Positions 9,560 through 22,800 of a stretch of 64,000 nucleotides of DNA are shown here, one piece after another. The stretch lies in NCBI GenBank assembly GCA_964016985.1, contig OZ024828.1:74273264-74337263 (forward strand), read 5' to 3'. Below the pieces are notes generated by a model that worked only from the letters and a program-made list of their open reading frames with translations, ran no database searches and was not told where the DNA came from. The position numbers and the translations under genes are program-made. Numbering within the stretch: the first letter of the stretch is position 1; every line of letters starts with the position of its first letter. The stretch comes from Anodontia alba (Eukaryota > Mollusca > Bivalvia > Lucinida > Lucinidae).

Positions 9560-12500
9560 CTAGAGGTAGAGAAAATTTGCATTTTTCATAGCTCTATATA
9601 AAAAAGGAGTACTGCATTCTCTGTGAAACATGCCTTGCAGGTACTCTTATAAGCATCTCTTCAAGGCACTTCTAATGAGTACCCACAGCATATGTTTTTT
9701 GTGGAGAAATAAGAACATAACAGTTTTGGGCTGAAAACTGTGCCTTAACCAGAGCTATGATTTTGCTTTCCTTAGTTTTTCTCCTTTTCATTTTGTACTG
9801 TACTTCTGCATCAGGAGAAAATTAGAATATAGGGATCAAACATGGTTTTTCATGCATTAACATACGCCAGGTCCGGTGGAAGGTGTTGAAAACAGAGGCC
9901 AAAGGCCGCAGTTTCCAACACCTCCCAAGGGACCTGGCGAATGTTAATGCATTGGAAAACCATGTTCGATGGCTATTATTGCATAAAAACTGAAAACATT
10001 TGCTACATTTCGCGTTATTTCTTGCACTATTTTGTTTCGCCTTTTCCCCGATGCCGCGCGAACCCTATTTCCACGGACTATGCTCATTCTAGGCAGGAGA
10101 GTACACATCTCGTGACGGCAGCATTTCTGGGGCCCCTGTAAGAGCATATTGAAAGTTGCGTAGCCGTGCATTAACAGCGCCTGAATTGCCTTGTTAATAC
10201 ACGGCTTTTTGCCAGTTAATGCACGGCTGTTAATAACGTGCGACACTGCTTTTTATGCAATAATATGAAACAAGACCTACCATGCATTAGGTTGATTCAC
10301 CTAAAATGAAAGTTGATCTTAAAACATGTACATACACATGTATTAAGAAAGGCTTGTGATGCAAATATAAGAAACTGTTTTTTATCTCTGCCAATTTTAA
10401 CAGGTATCTGTAAAAGGCTAAAAGAACTGTCCAAAATGTTAGCCACTTACAATATGAAGGTAACAGTCTGTTCCACATGGTTCCGATTCCTGCTTTTTCT
10501 CTGGCATTTTTCTTGACAACATACTTGGTGTTGGGCGGTATGCTTAAAAAAAAAAAAAAAAAAAAAAAGATAGATAGATATAAGAAAAACAATTTAAAAA
10601 TATGCATTTCCGCCCTCATTTTTCCAATCTTTTATTTTATTCAGTGGTCATTACAGTCACCTCAGTGGGGGAATTCTATTAAGTATCCATAACAGAAATT
10701 TTTGTGGAGAAATACGTAGAAGCACTCAATATGTTTTTCTTTTCTAAAACAGAAAACCTCTGTGAAGCACCGCATTTAGCATAAGTAATATATAATAGAG
10801 GAATGGCTACACCACCAAGGGAAGTAACTCAGAAACATTTGCCTCCATGGCTTCTTTAGTAGCCCTTATTTTTGAAAGGTTTCAAATAGCCCGGTGTTTG
10901 GGAATATCGCGGTACTAACGGAAAAATTAAGAATAAATAAACTTGCAATACTTACATTTAAGTTATCATCCAGCAGTTACAAAGGGTATTTATTCCTTTA
11001 CAAGTCCATGAAAATTGGATCGAATGGAAAGCCTCATCAGGGTGTTAATTCCATTTCAAATATCAGCCATATTGCAGAAGTTCTGTCAGGGGAGGGAATT
11101 CTAACATCGCGGTAAACTGTTGGGGCTCCATAAGGGGAATGTAAGTCAATATTTTTAGGCATCTAATTTAACCAAAGTATTAACAGTTAATATGAGATTG
11201 TGACTGCAAGAACTTGGAAGAAATTCACACACCTCCAGTAGAAAAACAACACTTTAACTATAACTTAACATATTTACAGGATTTTTTTTTTCTGTGTTTT
11301 GAGTTTATGATTTAGTGAGGCAATGTGGGCACCTGAAAGTGTCACCACGCCTCACAACCCTGACCTCTGAACAATAGATAAGGTGTGTCCAGTGAGGACA
11401 AAAGTCACACTGAGCCCATTTAGCAATAAGAAGGCTGGTACAGTCACGAAAGGCTTGGGGCTCCCATAATCCACATTTGCAACACGTCTCTCTTTCTTCA
11501 TCTGAAAAATCACTGTCAACATTATCCTCAGATGTTAAATCCAGTGGCGCCCCTTTGTTATTATTCAGGCCAGATGTACTTGGCATGGGCTCAAAGATCT
11601 TTTTAGATGTAGTTGGTCCTGAAACAACTTTGATGCACTTTTTTACTTCGTATTTTCCTGAGACAGTATTGATAGGGGTCTTTGCTGACATGATCTTCAG
11701 TGTGGGTTTGAAAGATACAGTTTTGACAGTGGACTTAGACTTCTTTGCAACTGCACTAAGAATTTCCATATTTGCTTTTTTCATTAAGCTACCAGCAAGA
11801 AAGGGTGGAACAAACTTAGGTTTAGGCTTCTTGACCACACTGGTGATTGTCCTCTTCTTGAAGAAATCCTCCCCTTTTTCACATATATTTTTCACTATAG
11901 GAGGTGAACATGGCTTCTGTATTTGTAGGGCCTGCTTTGAATTATGAGAAATAACAGGGACTGGCAGGGTAGCGTAATTGATAGTAGAGTCTGAATTTGC
12001 ATCAGATGCAGCAGCAGCAGCATCTTGATCAGGTTCAGGTTCTTCAGTCTCCTTGTATATTATAGAAGGTGCGACTTGTTCCACAGAAATAACTGAATTA
12101 TTAAAGGGGAATATTCCAGCCTTCTTGAATGCTGATGTCAGGTTTTCAGGGCTCATTGCTTTCACATATGGCCTGGCAGTCAACTCTGCAATGGCATATT
12201 TGGTGATTGAAATACCAGGATTGTTCTGCATGTAAGTATGACATTCACGACTGTACATGCATTTAAGAGGACCGAACACACCAAGGTCTAAAGGCTGTGT
12301 AAGATGATTAGAGTGTGGCGGAAGCACAAAGAGAATCACATTATGGTCCTTTGCCCAGTTTGTCAGTGTCAATGAGGCATGTGATTTATGTCCATCATAT
12401 AGCACAAGTGTCTTTAGATCACTATTTTTATCTGTGACTCCAGCATACTTGACAAAATGCTTGGTTAAATAATTAATAAATACTGATGAATTGGACCAGC

Positions 12501-13771
12501 CAGTAGGAGACATCTCACCATCAGCCCCTGTAGGTGCACCATGCAAAAAGTCACTATTCCATCTTTTACCTGGGAATACATAATATGGTGGTATATGATT
12601 ACCCAGAGCATTTCCCCCAGCAATTATTGTTACATTAAATGTTCTTGAGGATGTCACAGACTGAGCTACAGATTCTTTACTGCACACAATTTTAGGAGGT
12701 GAATGTTCTGTACTTATGCCAGTTTCATCAATATTAAAGATTTTTTCTGGGTGGTTTTTCAAATTATTTGTTGTAAGAATAGTGCCAAGCTCTCTGAAAT
12801 AGTTGTCAAGAGTTTCTTTTGAGGCAGACTTGGCTCTAGCTAATGAAAGTTTTTGAGGCTTAACGATTTTTAAATCAGGCCATCTCTTCAGAAAGTCATA
12901 AAACCATGCATTACTTAGATGATCACTTGTTGATTTCACTGGCTTATTCAATGATAAAGCATAATCTCTGGCCATATACTGGATCCCTGATTTATTATAA
13001 CCATACCCAATACTACCCATATACTTAACATGATCCACTAGCTGTTTTTCCTCACTCACTGTAAACAGAGTATCAACACCCTCTAGTGTCTAATGTCACA
13101 TTGCCTCTAGTTCTGTCACGCAGAGTTGATTCAGGCACATTGAACTCTCTGGCAGCGCGGTATACTGACATACCCCTGGCAGTTGCATCAAAGGCACGCT
13201 GAAGGTTTGCCCTGTCATACTGGAGGCGCAGCCACTTAGGTTTGGGATCCTGAAATAAACAAAGAAATTTATTTGTTTATGTGTTACCAACTTAGACCAA
13301 ATAAAAAATTATGTGTGTTTAGGGTAACATTTTAGAAAAAAATAGCTAGGGTAAGCAGGGATTTTATTTACTTTTTTTTTTTTTTTTTTACTTTTTTTTA
13401 TGAAGAATAATACCATAATTACCAACTATATTTGGACTTTGCACATAATGCACATAAAATTTTACCAAGTCTGTTTGATTTTCCTTAAATGTTTCTAAAA
13501 GTACTGATAGAATGGCAAACAGCTAGTGTAGATCTGATCAAAATGCTCCTTTAGGAGCAGTTTGATCAGGGTCTACACTGTTTGCTCAGCCCTCCTTATT
13601 GGAATGTTTAGCACCTTTTTTTTGTTGAGAAAACATGAAAAAAAATTGCTAGGTTTCATCAGGAAAATTAGGTAGGTTAGGGTTACCCTAAACACACATT
13701 TTTTTTTATTTGGCCTTACCTATATATTTTCTTATTTTATTTATTTATTTACTTTAAAATGTATTTATTTT

Positions 13772-13803
<32 letters not shown>

Positions 13804-16800
13804 TTTTTTTTTTGCTATCATTTATATATTCATTTGTATATTCATATATCCATCTTATATTTTGTAGGAAATCTTATCAAACTGGCAGGAAAACACTGAT
13901 AAACAGGCACAGTGGTACCAAACTGCAAAGTTCCTTAATTGCCAATTAGGCAATTTTCCCCAACGGAGCCTTATTTTGTGGCTTAACTTTGATAGTTGCG
14001 CACGCAACCCATAGCATCATCACGTGATCGCAACAGGCGGCCATTTTGGGTGGGGAAAGCAGACGATCAACAAGCAAAATCTCGCAAACATGAAATAATT
14101 TTCTGAGTATCTAGGGAAGGATAAGGGACATGGGGGGGATGCGGACATTCTAATGAGTGAGTAATCTACAAGAAAAATACAAATATAAAGTACACTTACC
14201 AGGAAACGATTCATTGTCACATTTTTGTTTTTAAACAAAAACTTGACTTCCGGGTTGCGGACTTTTCAACTGGAACGGGCCCTAGATGGCGTCGCATGAT
14301 TACGTCTGGGGGAAATACCGTTACCGCGATGTTCCCAAACCCGCGATGTTACCAGAAGCGACTATACTATATAAAGACAACTACCTGTCTACAAAAGCTG
14401 CTTCCCTTTGCAAAATCACAGCAAAATTTCACGTGTATCCATTCCCCTTAAATCGGGTCCAAATAGCTGTTGAAGCAATAAGTAGGCAGCAACAAGTTAT
14501 ATCTTTATATTTATCATAACTTTTTTTTTCCACTACTGAAGAACGACATCACAAAAATTTACTCATTTAGCAGCAATGGAATGAAAAATCGTCCATCCAG
14601 TGAATCAAGGTAAAACTGGATAACCCAGTGATGTGTCATTCATTATAAACAAGCATAAAATTACACCTGGAAACTTCACAGAGCTTTGTTTCAACAAAAA
14701 TGTGTTATTTTTCCTATTTCTTCATGAAAGCATGTTTGAAGTGCTTCCCCGAGGTGCTTCTAATGAGTACCCATACCATATGTTTTTGTGAAGACTACTG
14801 TGAATTTATTGAATGAAACCTTCATGAATGTGTCACCTCTCAACAATACCATTTTTCAGATTTCTGTATTTATTAACATTTAATCTCTCAAAAAGCCATT
14901 TTTTTTTTTGTCTTCCCAAGCATGGCTGTTGTAGGGCAGTTACACTGTCTACAGAATAAGAAAAAAATTTCTGGATACCTCTCAGGCCTTTTATTTGGAG
15001 CTCCATAGGAATTGTTAAGCAGGAGTATTTGATGGTAACTCTGGGACAATTTTTTCTTATTTCTCCATAAAAACAAATGTTGTGGGTACTCATTAGAAGC
15101 ACCTCGCCGAGGTGCTTCTATTGAGTACACACAACATGTGTTTTTATGGAGAACAGGAGAAAATTATCCCATAATTATCACCTCCTCCTTAACAATTCCT
15201 CTGAAAGACTTACGATGTAGGAAGCAATCATATTTGAAACATCTTCTACAGAATAGGGTGTGGAATGAATGCATTGTCTGTTCTCTTGGCACCGATCTTG
15301 CATTTGGTCCATCAATATTTGGTGTACATTCTGGTGGCAGGGAGCCAGGGTCCTGTGTTTCTAACAGGTCACGATATCTGAAACATACACATATACCATA
15401 ATAACCCTAAATATTGGGACAGACAAGCCTGAGCAAACAGTGTAGACCCAGATCAGAAGCTGCAAAACACAGCCTCTGATCAAGGTCTACACTTTTTGCC
15501 AATCATCTAGCACTATTTTGGACACATCAACAGGTAGTAAAATGGACTTTTTCAAAATTTAGGACAAGTATGGTATGGAGTTAAGGCATAAAAATATTTA
15601 GGGTAAATACAGTACTCTCCTTGAAAGCAATGAACAACCTAATCTCTCTAACCATTCTAACAATTTCAACTTAAAATTAACAAAGTCAGTGAAGCATAAA
15701 TAGTGGGTCCACATTACGAAAACAAGCCTATTCAAGTATACTGAAAATTTTACAACCAAAAAATTGAAAATTTTCAGATAAAAATTCTGATATTTTTCTT
15801 ATTTCTTCTCAAAAACATAGATTGTGGGTACTTGTTAGAACCGCCTCGCCGAGGCGGTTCTAACGAGTACCCACAATCTATGTTTTGAGAAGAAATAAGA
15901 AAAATAATGTATACCCCTGTAAATCCCACTTTTACTATATAAAAGTGGGGTTTAAGGGGGTCAACATTATATAGGCATGTTTTCTTGATGAAAAGTGTGT
16001 TCCAATAACCTTGCTCCAAACTATTATTGTGTTTTTAGAAACTGACCTAGAAACACAGGATGGATGTACAATTAGCAAGGTTACTCAAGCAAGAAAAGTA
16101 GGTTATGAGTCACGTACTAACTACTGGCTTCAGTTACTCTCCCTAAGATGCAACTCAAGCTCCTAATCCTTATAGTTTTTGAGAAACTGACTTAAACGCA
16201 CAGGATGAACTTAAATACTATCAAAATCAGTGAAGCATGAAAAGAAATCAAGGCACTTGGACAGTGGTCTGCAACAGCTTCCCCCTAATTAACCCTTTCA
16301 CCCCTGAATTTCTGACATGGACTCTTCCGTCCCTGAATTTGGACACATCCATTGTTCAATAAAAGCACCGCAAGCATAATACCCTGCCATAGCAATTATT
16401 TGTTTATGTATTAAAGTTATCATTGCAACAATGTCTGGAAAGAAAATGACAGAGGGACTAAATAACAATCCTAAACCAGATCCTGATAATATCAATGGAC
16501 AGATAACAATCCTAAACCAGATCTTGATAATATCAATGCATATAGCAAGTTTGGTTAAAAGACCTTCTTATTTACTCAAGTTATTGTCCGGAAACAAAAA
16601 ATATGGGCGTGTCTTGGGCAGATAACTCCGTAAAAATTTGACGAAATTTGCCCATTAGCAATCCCAAACCAGATCTCCTTAATGTCCATGCATATAGCAA
16701 GTTTGGTTAAAATCACTTGTTATTTACTCAAGTTATCGCCCGGAAACGAAAATATGGGCGTGTCTCGGGCAGATAACTCCGTAAAAAATTGATGAAATTT

Positions 16801-19800
16801 GCCCATTAGCAATCCCAAAACAGATATCTACAATATCAATGCACATACCAAGTTTGGTGAAAATCCATTGAAGTTTACTCAAGTTATCATCTGGAAACGA
16901 AAGGGACAGACAGACGGACGGACGACTGACGGATGGACGGACGGACAGATACACGGACATCCAACGTGAAACCATAATACCCCCACTATTGTTTGGCGGG
17001 GTATAAAAAGGGATTTCAGTCAAAAATCAATAACAGAATGGCAAGCAATGTAGATCCTGATGAGATGACTCGTTACGAGTCGTCTCGTTAGAATCTGCAC
17101 TGTTTGCAAAGGTGTCAGTATTGGTCTGTAGGGATGAAAGGGTTAAACTAAGAGTGAACATAAAATTTGTTAGGTCAGTGGAGCATGAACAGTAGGTTAT
17201 GGCTATATACTAATGATTAGCTCCTGCTCTCCCCTAGATGTACTGTGGTCCAAGTACTATGCTCCTTAGTTTTTTAGATGCCTAATTGATGGACCTAAAC
17301 ACACAGGTTAACAAAGTCTGTGAAGCATGAGAAGCAGTCATGGTCATTCATTGATGGTTACTTACCATCAGTGAGTGAATATTACCAGCATAGCACTAGT
17401 AAAGGCGCTTTTTTCAATCCAAAAGTATTGATATTTTTCTTATTTCTCCACAAAAACATATGTTGTGGGTACTCATTAGAAGCGCCTCGGCGAGGCGCTT
17501 CTAATGAGTACCCACAACATATGTTTTCCTGGAGAAATAAGAAAAATATTTACCAGATACCCTCCCTTATCTGGACCTATGATCATGACTGTAACAGCTA
17601 AGCTTCAGCTGTCAGTTTTTGTTTGAAGAATGCGCACAAGTACTGGTTAACCGCTTAGAGGACTAAGCCTGCCCAGGAAAAGTGTGGTAAGATAAACTGA
17701 CCGGCTCGACATGACCATAATACTGTTGACTGGGCCGTTAAATGCCAACCCAACCAAATCAGTTGTTCTCCCCCAGAGGCAACTGTGATCCAAGAATGAA
17801 GATCCTAGATCAAACAGTTACTTAACAAATAAGATGACTAAATAAGACAAATGACAAATATGATAAATAAGATGATCTAAACAAATAAGATGACTTCTGG
17901 GTCCATGCTCAGGCAAACGCCAGGGGTATGACCTAAGCATTCCTTTTCGTGCAAAGGCACACCAACAACTATCAGAGAAGATATCAGAGAACTATCAGAC
18001 AACTTTCGGAGAAGATTTCACATAAGCTTTAATTAGCTTGGTATCTGATCCTCTATATCATTTTTGTATGTTTGTGTTGTACTCATTAAATTTAATAAAC
18101 TATTGTTTAAACCAACAACTATCAGTACATCACAGCCCAAACCTAGTTTTTTTATTCTTTGTTATGATAAAACATGGGATTATACATTAAAGCCTTGTTA
18201 ACATTATGAAAGAATGTAGTTCTAATGCAATTCAAACCAGCATTAAACACCAACTTGTGTTTGAGTTTCTCTCCACTTCCTTTGTCCGGAAACACCTCTG
18301 AGATGGCATCAAAAATTTCATCTGATGGAAAGCTTCGCTTCAATTCCGACTGACAGCCATCCATACCTATGAAGTATTGAGAAGCATAAAATATAATAAA
18401 ATATCTCATTTACCCTAAATACCTGGATACCTAAATGCTTTAAGGGAACTGAATATACTTGGAACAGTTTATGCTCATTATCTCAAACACTGATATCTCA
18501 AAGTATCTGCATATGTCAAAGTAAAATTTGATACTCATTTAGTTTAGTTTCCTATTGATTATTTACATTTTAACTCCTTTATTTCAAAGGATTTATTTAT
18601 TGCTGTTAAAGGGAAAATTCCAGTCCCTTTGACTTTGGGATAATGAGTCTACTATAGTTTTTTTCCACAATATTTTATAAGGGAGACAACTACTGGTGAC
18701 TACCAGTTTGCTTTCTTGCACACCAAATACCTTCTGAAAAGGAGTCCACTCTAAAAGGAAAGAATTTGCTCCCATGGGGAGCAAATTCTTTCCTTTTAGA
18801 GTACACTCCTTTTCAGAACTGAGCTAAAACAATTTTTGACAGAATTACTTTCTCTGGAAGAATATACATTCTCCTTATCATACTTGTCCTACCATTTGAC
18901 TGAGTCCATTTTGCTACTTGCATCTGCTAATGTGTCTAGAAAACTTCTCAAAATGTCACAAACAATGTAGACACTGATTAGATGACACATGCTGTTTGTC
19001 CAAGCCTGCCTGGCCAAATAGTTAGAGTGAATATAGTACATCATGACATGACAGAAGATTAGACCAAGATCAGACTGCCAATTTATAAGTTCAATGAGTG
19101 ACTCTGCCAGACATCTGGACAGTCAACATGTCAAAGCACAGACTTGGTCTAATAACTACTATATAACAGCGCCCGGTTGTTCAAAGCGTTGTTAGCTTAA
19201 CGAGCTTGTTAAGGGTCATTTCGTTAACTGTTCTAGCGGATTCAATACACAATATTCTGATATTTTTTGCTGAAAAAATGTGAGTAGCTTTTGCACTGCA
19301 AAAGCTACTCACATTTTTTCAGCAAAAAATTTCAGCATATTTGCGTATCACTCGATGTAAATTTTAACGAATCATTAACTAAAGACATCGTTAGCTTTGA
19401 ACAACTGGGCCCAGTTGTTTTTATTTGCTGCCATCTTTAACTATTTTACAATGATTCCTATCTTGTATAAAAAAAAAATGCATTAAGATTAGGCCATTCT
19501 GTTTTAATACAGTATCAGTACTTGATTTTATGAAATGTATACACACAAACCTTTAAACAGCTTTTGAGATACAAATTTACATTTTTTTACATCAGCAAAC
19601 ATGACAATTTTTGAGTGAAAAGTGGCCTCAATCCTTATCAAAAGACAGACGGCTAATACCATCCTGCATATCCATGCACATGTCTGTCTAATTACAACCA
19701 TAGGACTTGATATACCTGGTAGATTTTTGGCCTCTTGTTAAAAGGGAAAAAACTTTTGTGACTTCCAGTTTGTGTTCCAGAACACCAATCCATTTCTGGA

Positions 19801-22800
19801 TTTTTGCTTTTCACTATGGTGCAATATTCCTTTTTACACCAAGCAGCTCTTATCATACAACTGGTTTGATCAAGATGGTTACCTTGTTGCTGGTGATCAC
19901 CATAATTTGTCCAGACAGACTGGACTAGGTTCAGAAACAAATCATCATCCATCTGTGACAGATCTTTGTGTCCGTGAACTTTGCCCTCATAATTCTTGAT
20001 GAGCTCTTCAATAAAGGAGGTATCTTTATCCAGAATATCATCACCCATATATGGGATATTATGAAGAACAGTTTCATCTTCTACCTGCAAACCAGACACA
20101 GGAGAAATACATCAGTTTGTGATAAGCATATAGTAAATGCCCTAAAATTTCGAACACTTTATTCTATATTTTTTTTTTGCCTAAGTTTTGCTTTTTTATA
20201 CAGTTGTTTCTTAAGATACTTAGCAGGAGTGGCCATCAGTGAAGACCCTGATCAGACTACTACTCTTTCAGGAGCAGTCTTATCGGGTTCTGCAATGTTT
20301 GTATATGCCATTTTGTCAGAAACTTTGGCATATGAAATTTTAGGACATTTACCTTATATGTACTTTTGCACCTCAAAGCTCTAATTTAAAGTTTTATTCT
20401 CAGAAAAAACTGCCTCTGTGTGATGATTTTAATAGTACTTTGAACAAGTTTGTGAAGAATCTTATTTGTACAGACATGCAAGAACAAATAGGCTCGACTC
20501 TAGAAGAGGCATTTTTAACGAGTACCCATAACCTGAGTTTCTGCAGAGAAATAAAATATATTTCTTGATACCCCTCTTATCTACGAGGGTGAGTCAATAA
20601 GTAACCAGCCTAACTTATTTCCGGTTGAGATCCACCTCTTTCTTTTTCGATGTAATTGCCCTCTAGTGTGATGCACATAGACTAACGGTGTTCAAGTGCC
20701 ATCAGCCAAGAACTGAAAAAGTCAGGGTCCTTTCCATTGACCCACTCCTCAACTGCCGTCACGACTTCTTCATCAGACCGGAAATTCAAGTTTGGGAATA
20801 GGAAGAAGTCGCTAGGAGCTTGGTCAGGCGAATAAGCAGGATGTGGTATTAATTCATACCCGTTTCGCTCTACAGCATCCATTGCAACTTTGCAAGTGTG
20901 GACTCCCGCGTTGTCCTGTTGCAGCAAAACACCTTTAGAGTTTACCTCGGCTTTTTCACGGATGGCGGTTCTCAGCTGGTCTAACAAGTTTGCATAGTAC
21001 ACTCCAGTTATTGTACTTCTCTTGGGTAAAAAGTCCAACATAATAACGCCTTTTGCGTCCAAAAATACTGTGGCCATCACCTTGCCAGCAGATGGTTGCA
21101 TCTTGAACTTCTTTGGCCTCGGGATCCAAGCCCTACCCACTGACGACTCTGAGCTTTATTCTCTGGCTCATAATAATGAACCCAAGTCTCATCTACAGTC
21201 AGCAGACGCAAAAGAAAATCATCTTTTGACCTAAAACGCTTCAACAAGGCACTGCATACTAATGCTCTGGTTGCCATTTGCTCATCGCTAAGGGATTTGG
21301 GGACCCAACGGGCTGTTAGCTTGCGCATACCTAAACGATCAAGTAAGATTGTTGAAACGCTACCATGTGAAATGCCTAATGCCTGCGCTATTTCTTCCAC
21401 CTGAATTCGCCTATCAGAGTATACCAGATCCAGAACTTTCTTACACTTTTCTTCGTCGGTGGCATCCAGTGGGGGTCCAGACCTGGCTTCATCTTCTAAA
21501 GACGTTCTACCGCGTTTGAATTCCCCTACCCAGAATTTAACCTGAGCATAAGATGATGCAGAAGACCCATAAACATCGGCTAACTCGCCGTGTATTTCCT
21601 TGCCTGTTTTACCTTTTAAATACAAGTACCGAATTACAGCACGGTACTCAACTTTAGATGAAAAGCATGCCTTTGCATCACTAGCCATGTTTGATTCAAT
21701 ATCTTATTAAAGAATGATTCGATATGTGTGTAATTTTGTACCCGTGTATAAATCATATATTGAAACAAAGCATGAAAATCGTGACCTTCTGGGTCCATCG
21801 GAAATGGGATAGGCTGGTTACTTATTGACTCACCCTCGTATGAAAGAATAACTGCATGATTTAGTAGAGCAATAAGAACAATAATATCATTACACATCCT
21901 ATCTAGAGGACTGCCAGAAACTAGAATAAAATAAAAGACTTACAACAAAATTCTGCTGAAGAGGTGCCCAAGAATACATGCTAGGAATAGGCTTCAGGGC
22001 ATTCATGACTCGCAGAGGGACAACCTGGGCTCCAAACTCCTTCACGCCACTTGTCACTTCACACTAGGTATAAAATAAAAGATAATAGTTGCAAATTGTA
22101 ATCCACCATTTTTGTAGACATGTTTTTCAGGTTCTTGTGCTAAAATTATACAGTTCTTAATAAAAAGTGTACCACCTATAGATGACATAAATGACCCACA
22201 AAAGCTGATGTGTCATTATTCCCTTGTCCTTTTGAACATGGTTTATTTAAGGAACTTACCTTATGTGTTACTGGAATACTGCTATCCACCTCCATAGTGT
22301 GGAAGGACAGTTGTAGTGATGGTTTATTTAAAGAACTTACCTTATTTGTTATTGGAATACTCCCAACCACCTCCACAGAGTGGAAGGACTGTTGTAGTGA
22401 TGGTTAAAGAACTTACCTTACTTGTTACTGGAATACTGCCAACCACCTCTAGTGTGTGTTTGTTTGTGCTGAGGTTTTACGGCCCAGTCAACCCAATGGG
22501 GTCATGTCCAGCGCGGTCAGTTTACCTAACCACACGTTTACCGGGCAGGCTTAGTCCTCTAAGCGGTTAACCAGTATTGTGCACATTCTTTCGCCAGAAA
22601 CTGACAACTGCCCTTCTTGAATCAGTGGAAGGGAGAGAATGACCATAGAAAATATTTCACGATCAATCTCCACTAAAGAATGTTGTCGACCTCAGCGGGG
22701 GTTGAACCCGCGACCTCCTGGTATCCAGTCGGACGGCGCATCCAACTGAGCCACCAAGGCTGGCCCTCTAGTGTGTGGAAAAACTGTTTTACTAGTTACT

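Larger units (their letters stand above)
10893..14345 (-). mobile_element. Pogo-like DNA transposon (~3.4 kb) in EZH2 intron 6
   Basis: Inverted termini share GTTTGGGAAyATCGCGGTA...ACGG at about 10896-10920 and 14317-14341. The subterminal motif taacatcgcgg recurs at about 11103 and, inverted, at 14341-14352, so the exact outer ends are uncertain and no TA duplication was fixed. It carries a spliced pogo-type transposase gene on the minus strand, the same orientation as EZH2. Confidence 0.7.

Noticed and set aside
10287..10619. 110-residue minus-strand frame across EZH2 exon 7
   Set aside because: Different frame from the conserved exon; opened by the T run and intron sequence.
13096..13290. 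Minus-strand frame of 64 residues at the pogo HTH exon
   Set aside because: Wrong frame; the psq-like HTH is read one frame over from the acceptor at 13249.
22690..22765. tRNA gene-like A and B boxes
   Set aside because: They belong to SINE heads; no complete cloverleaf with anticodon and acceptor stem was seen as a standalone gene.
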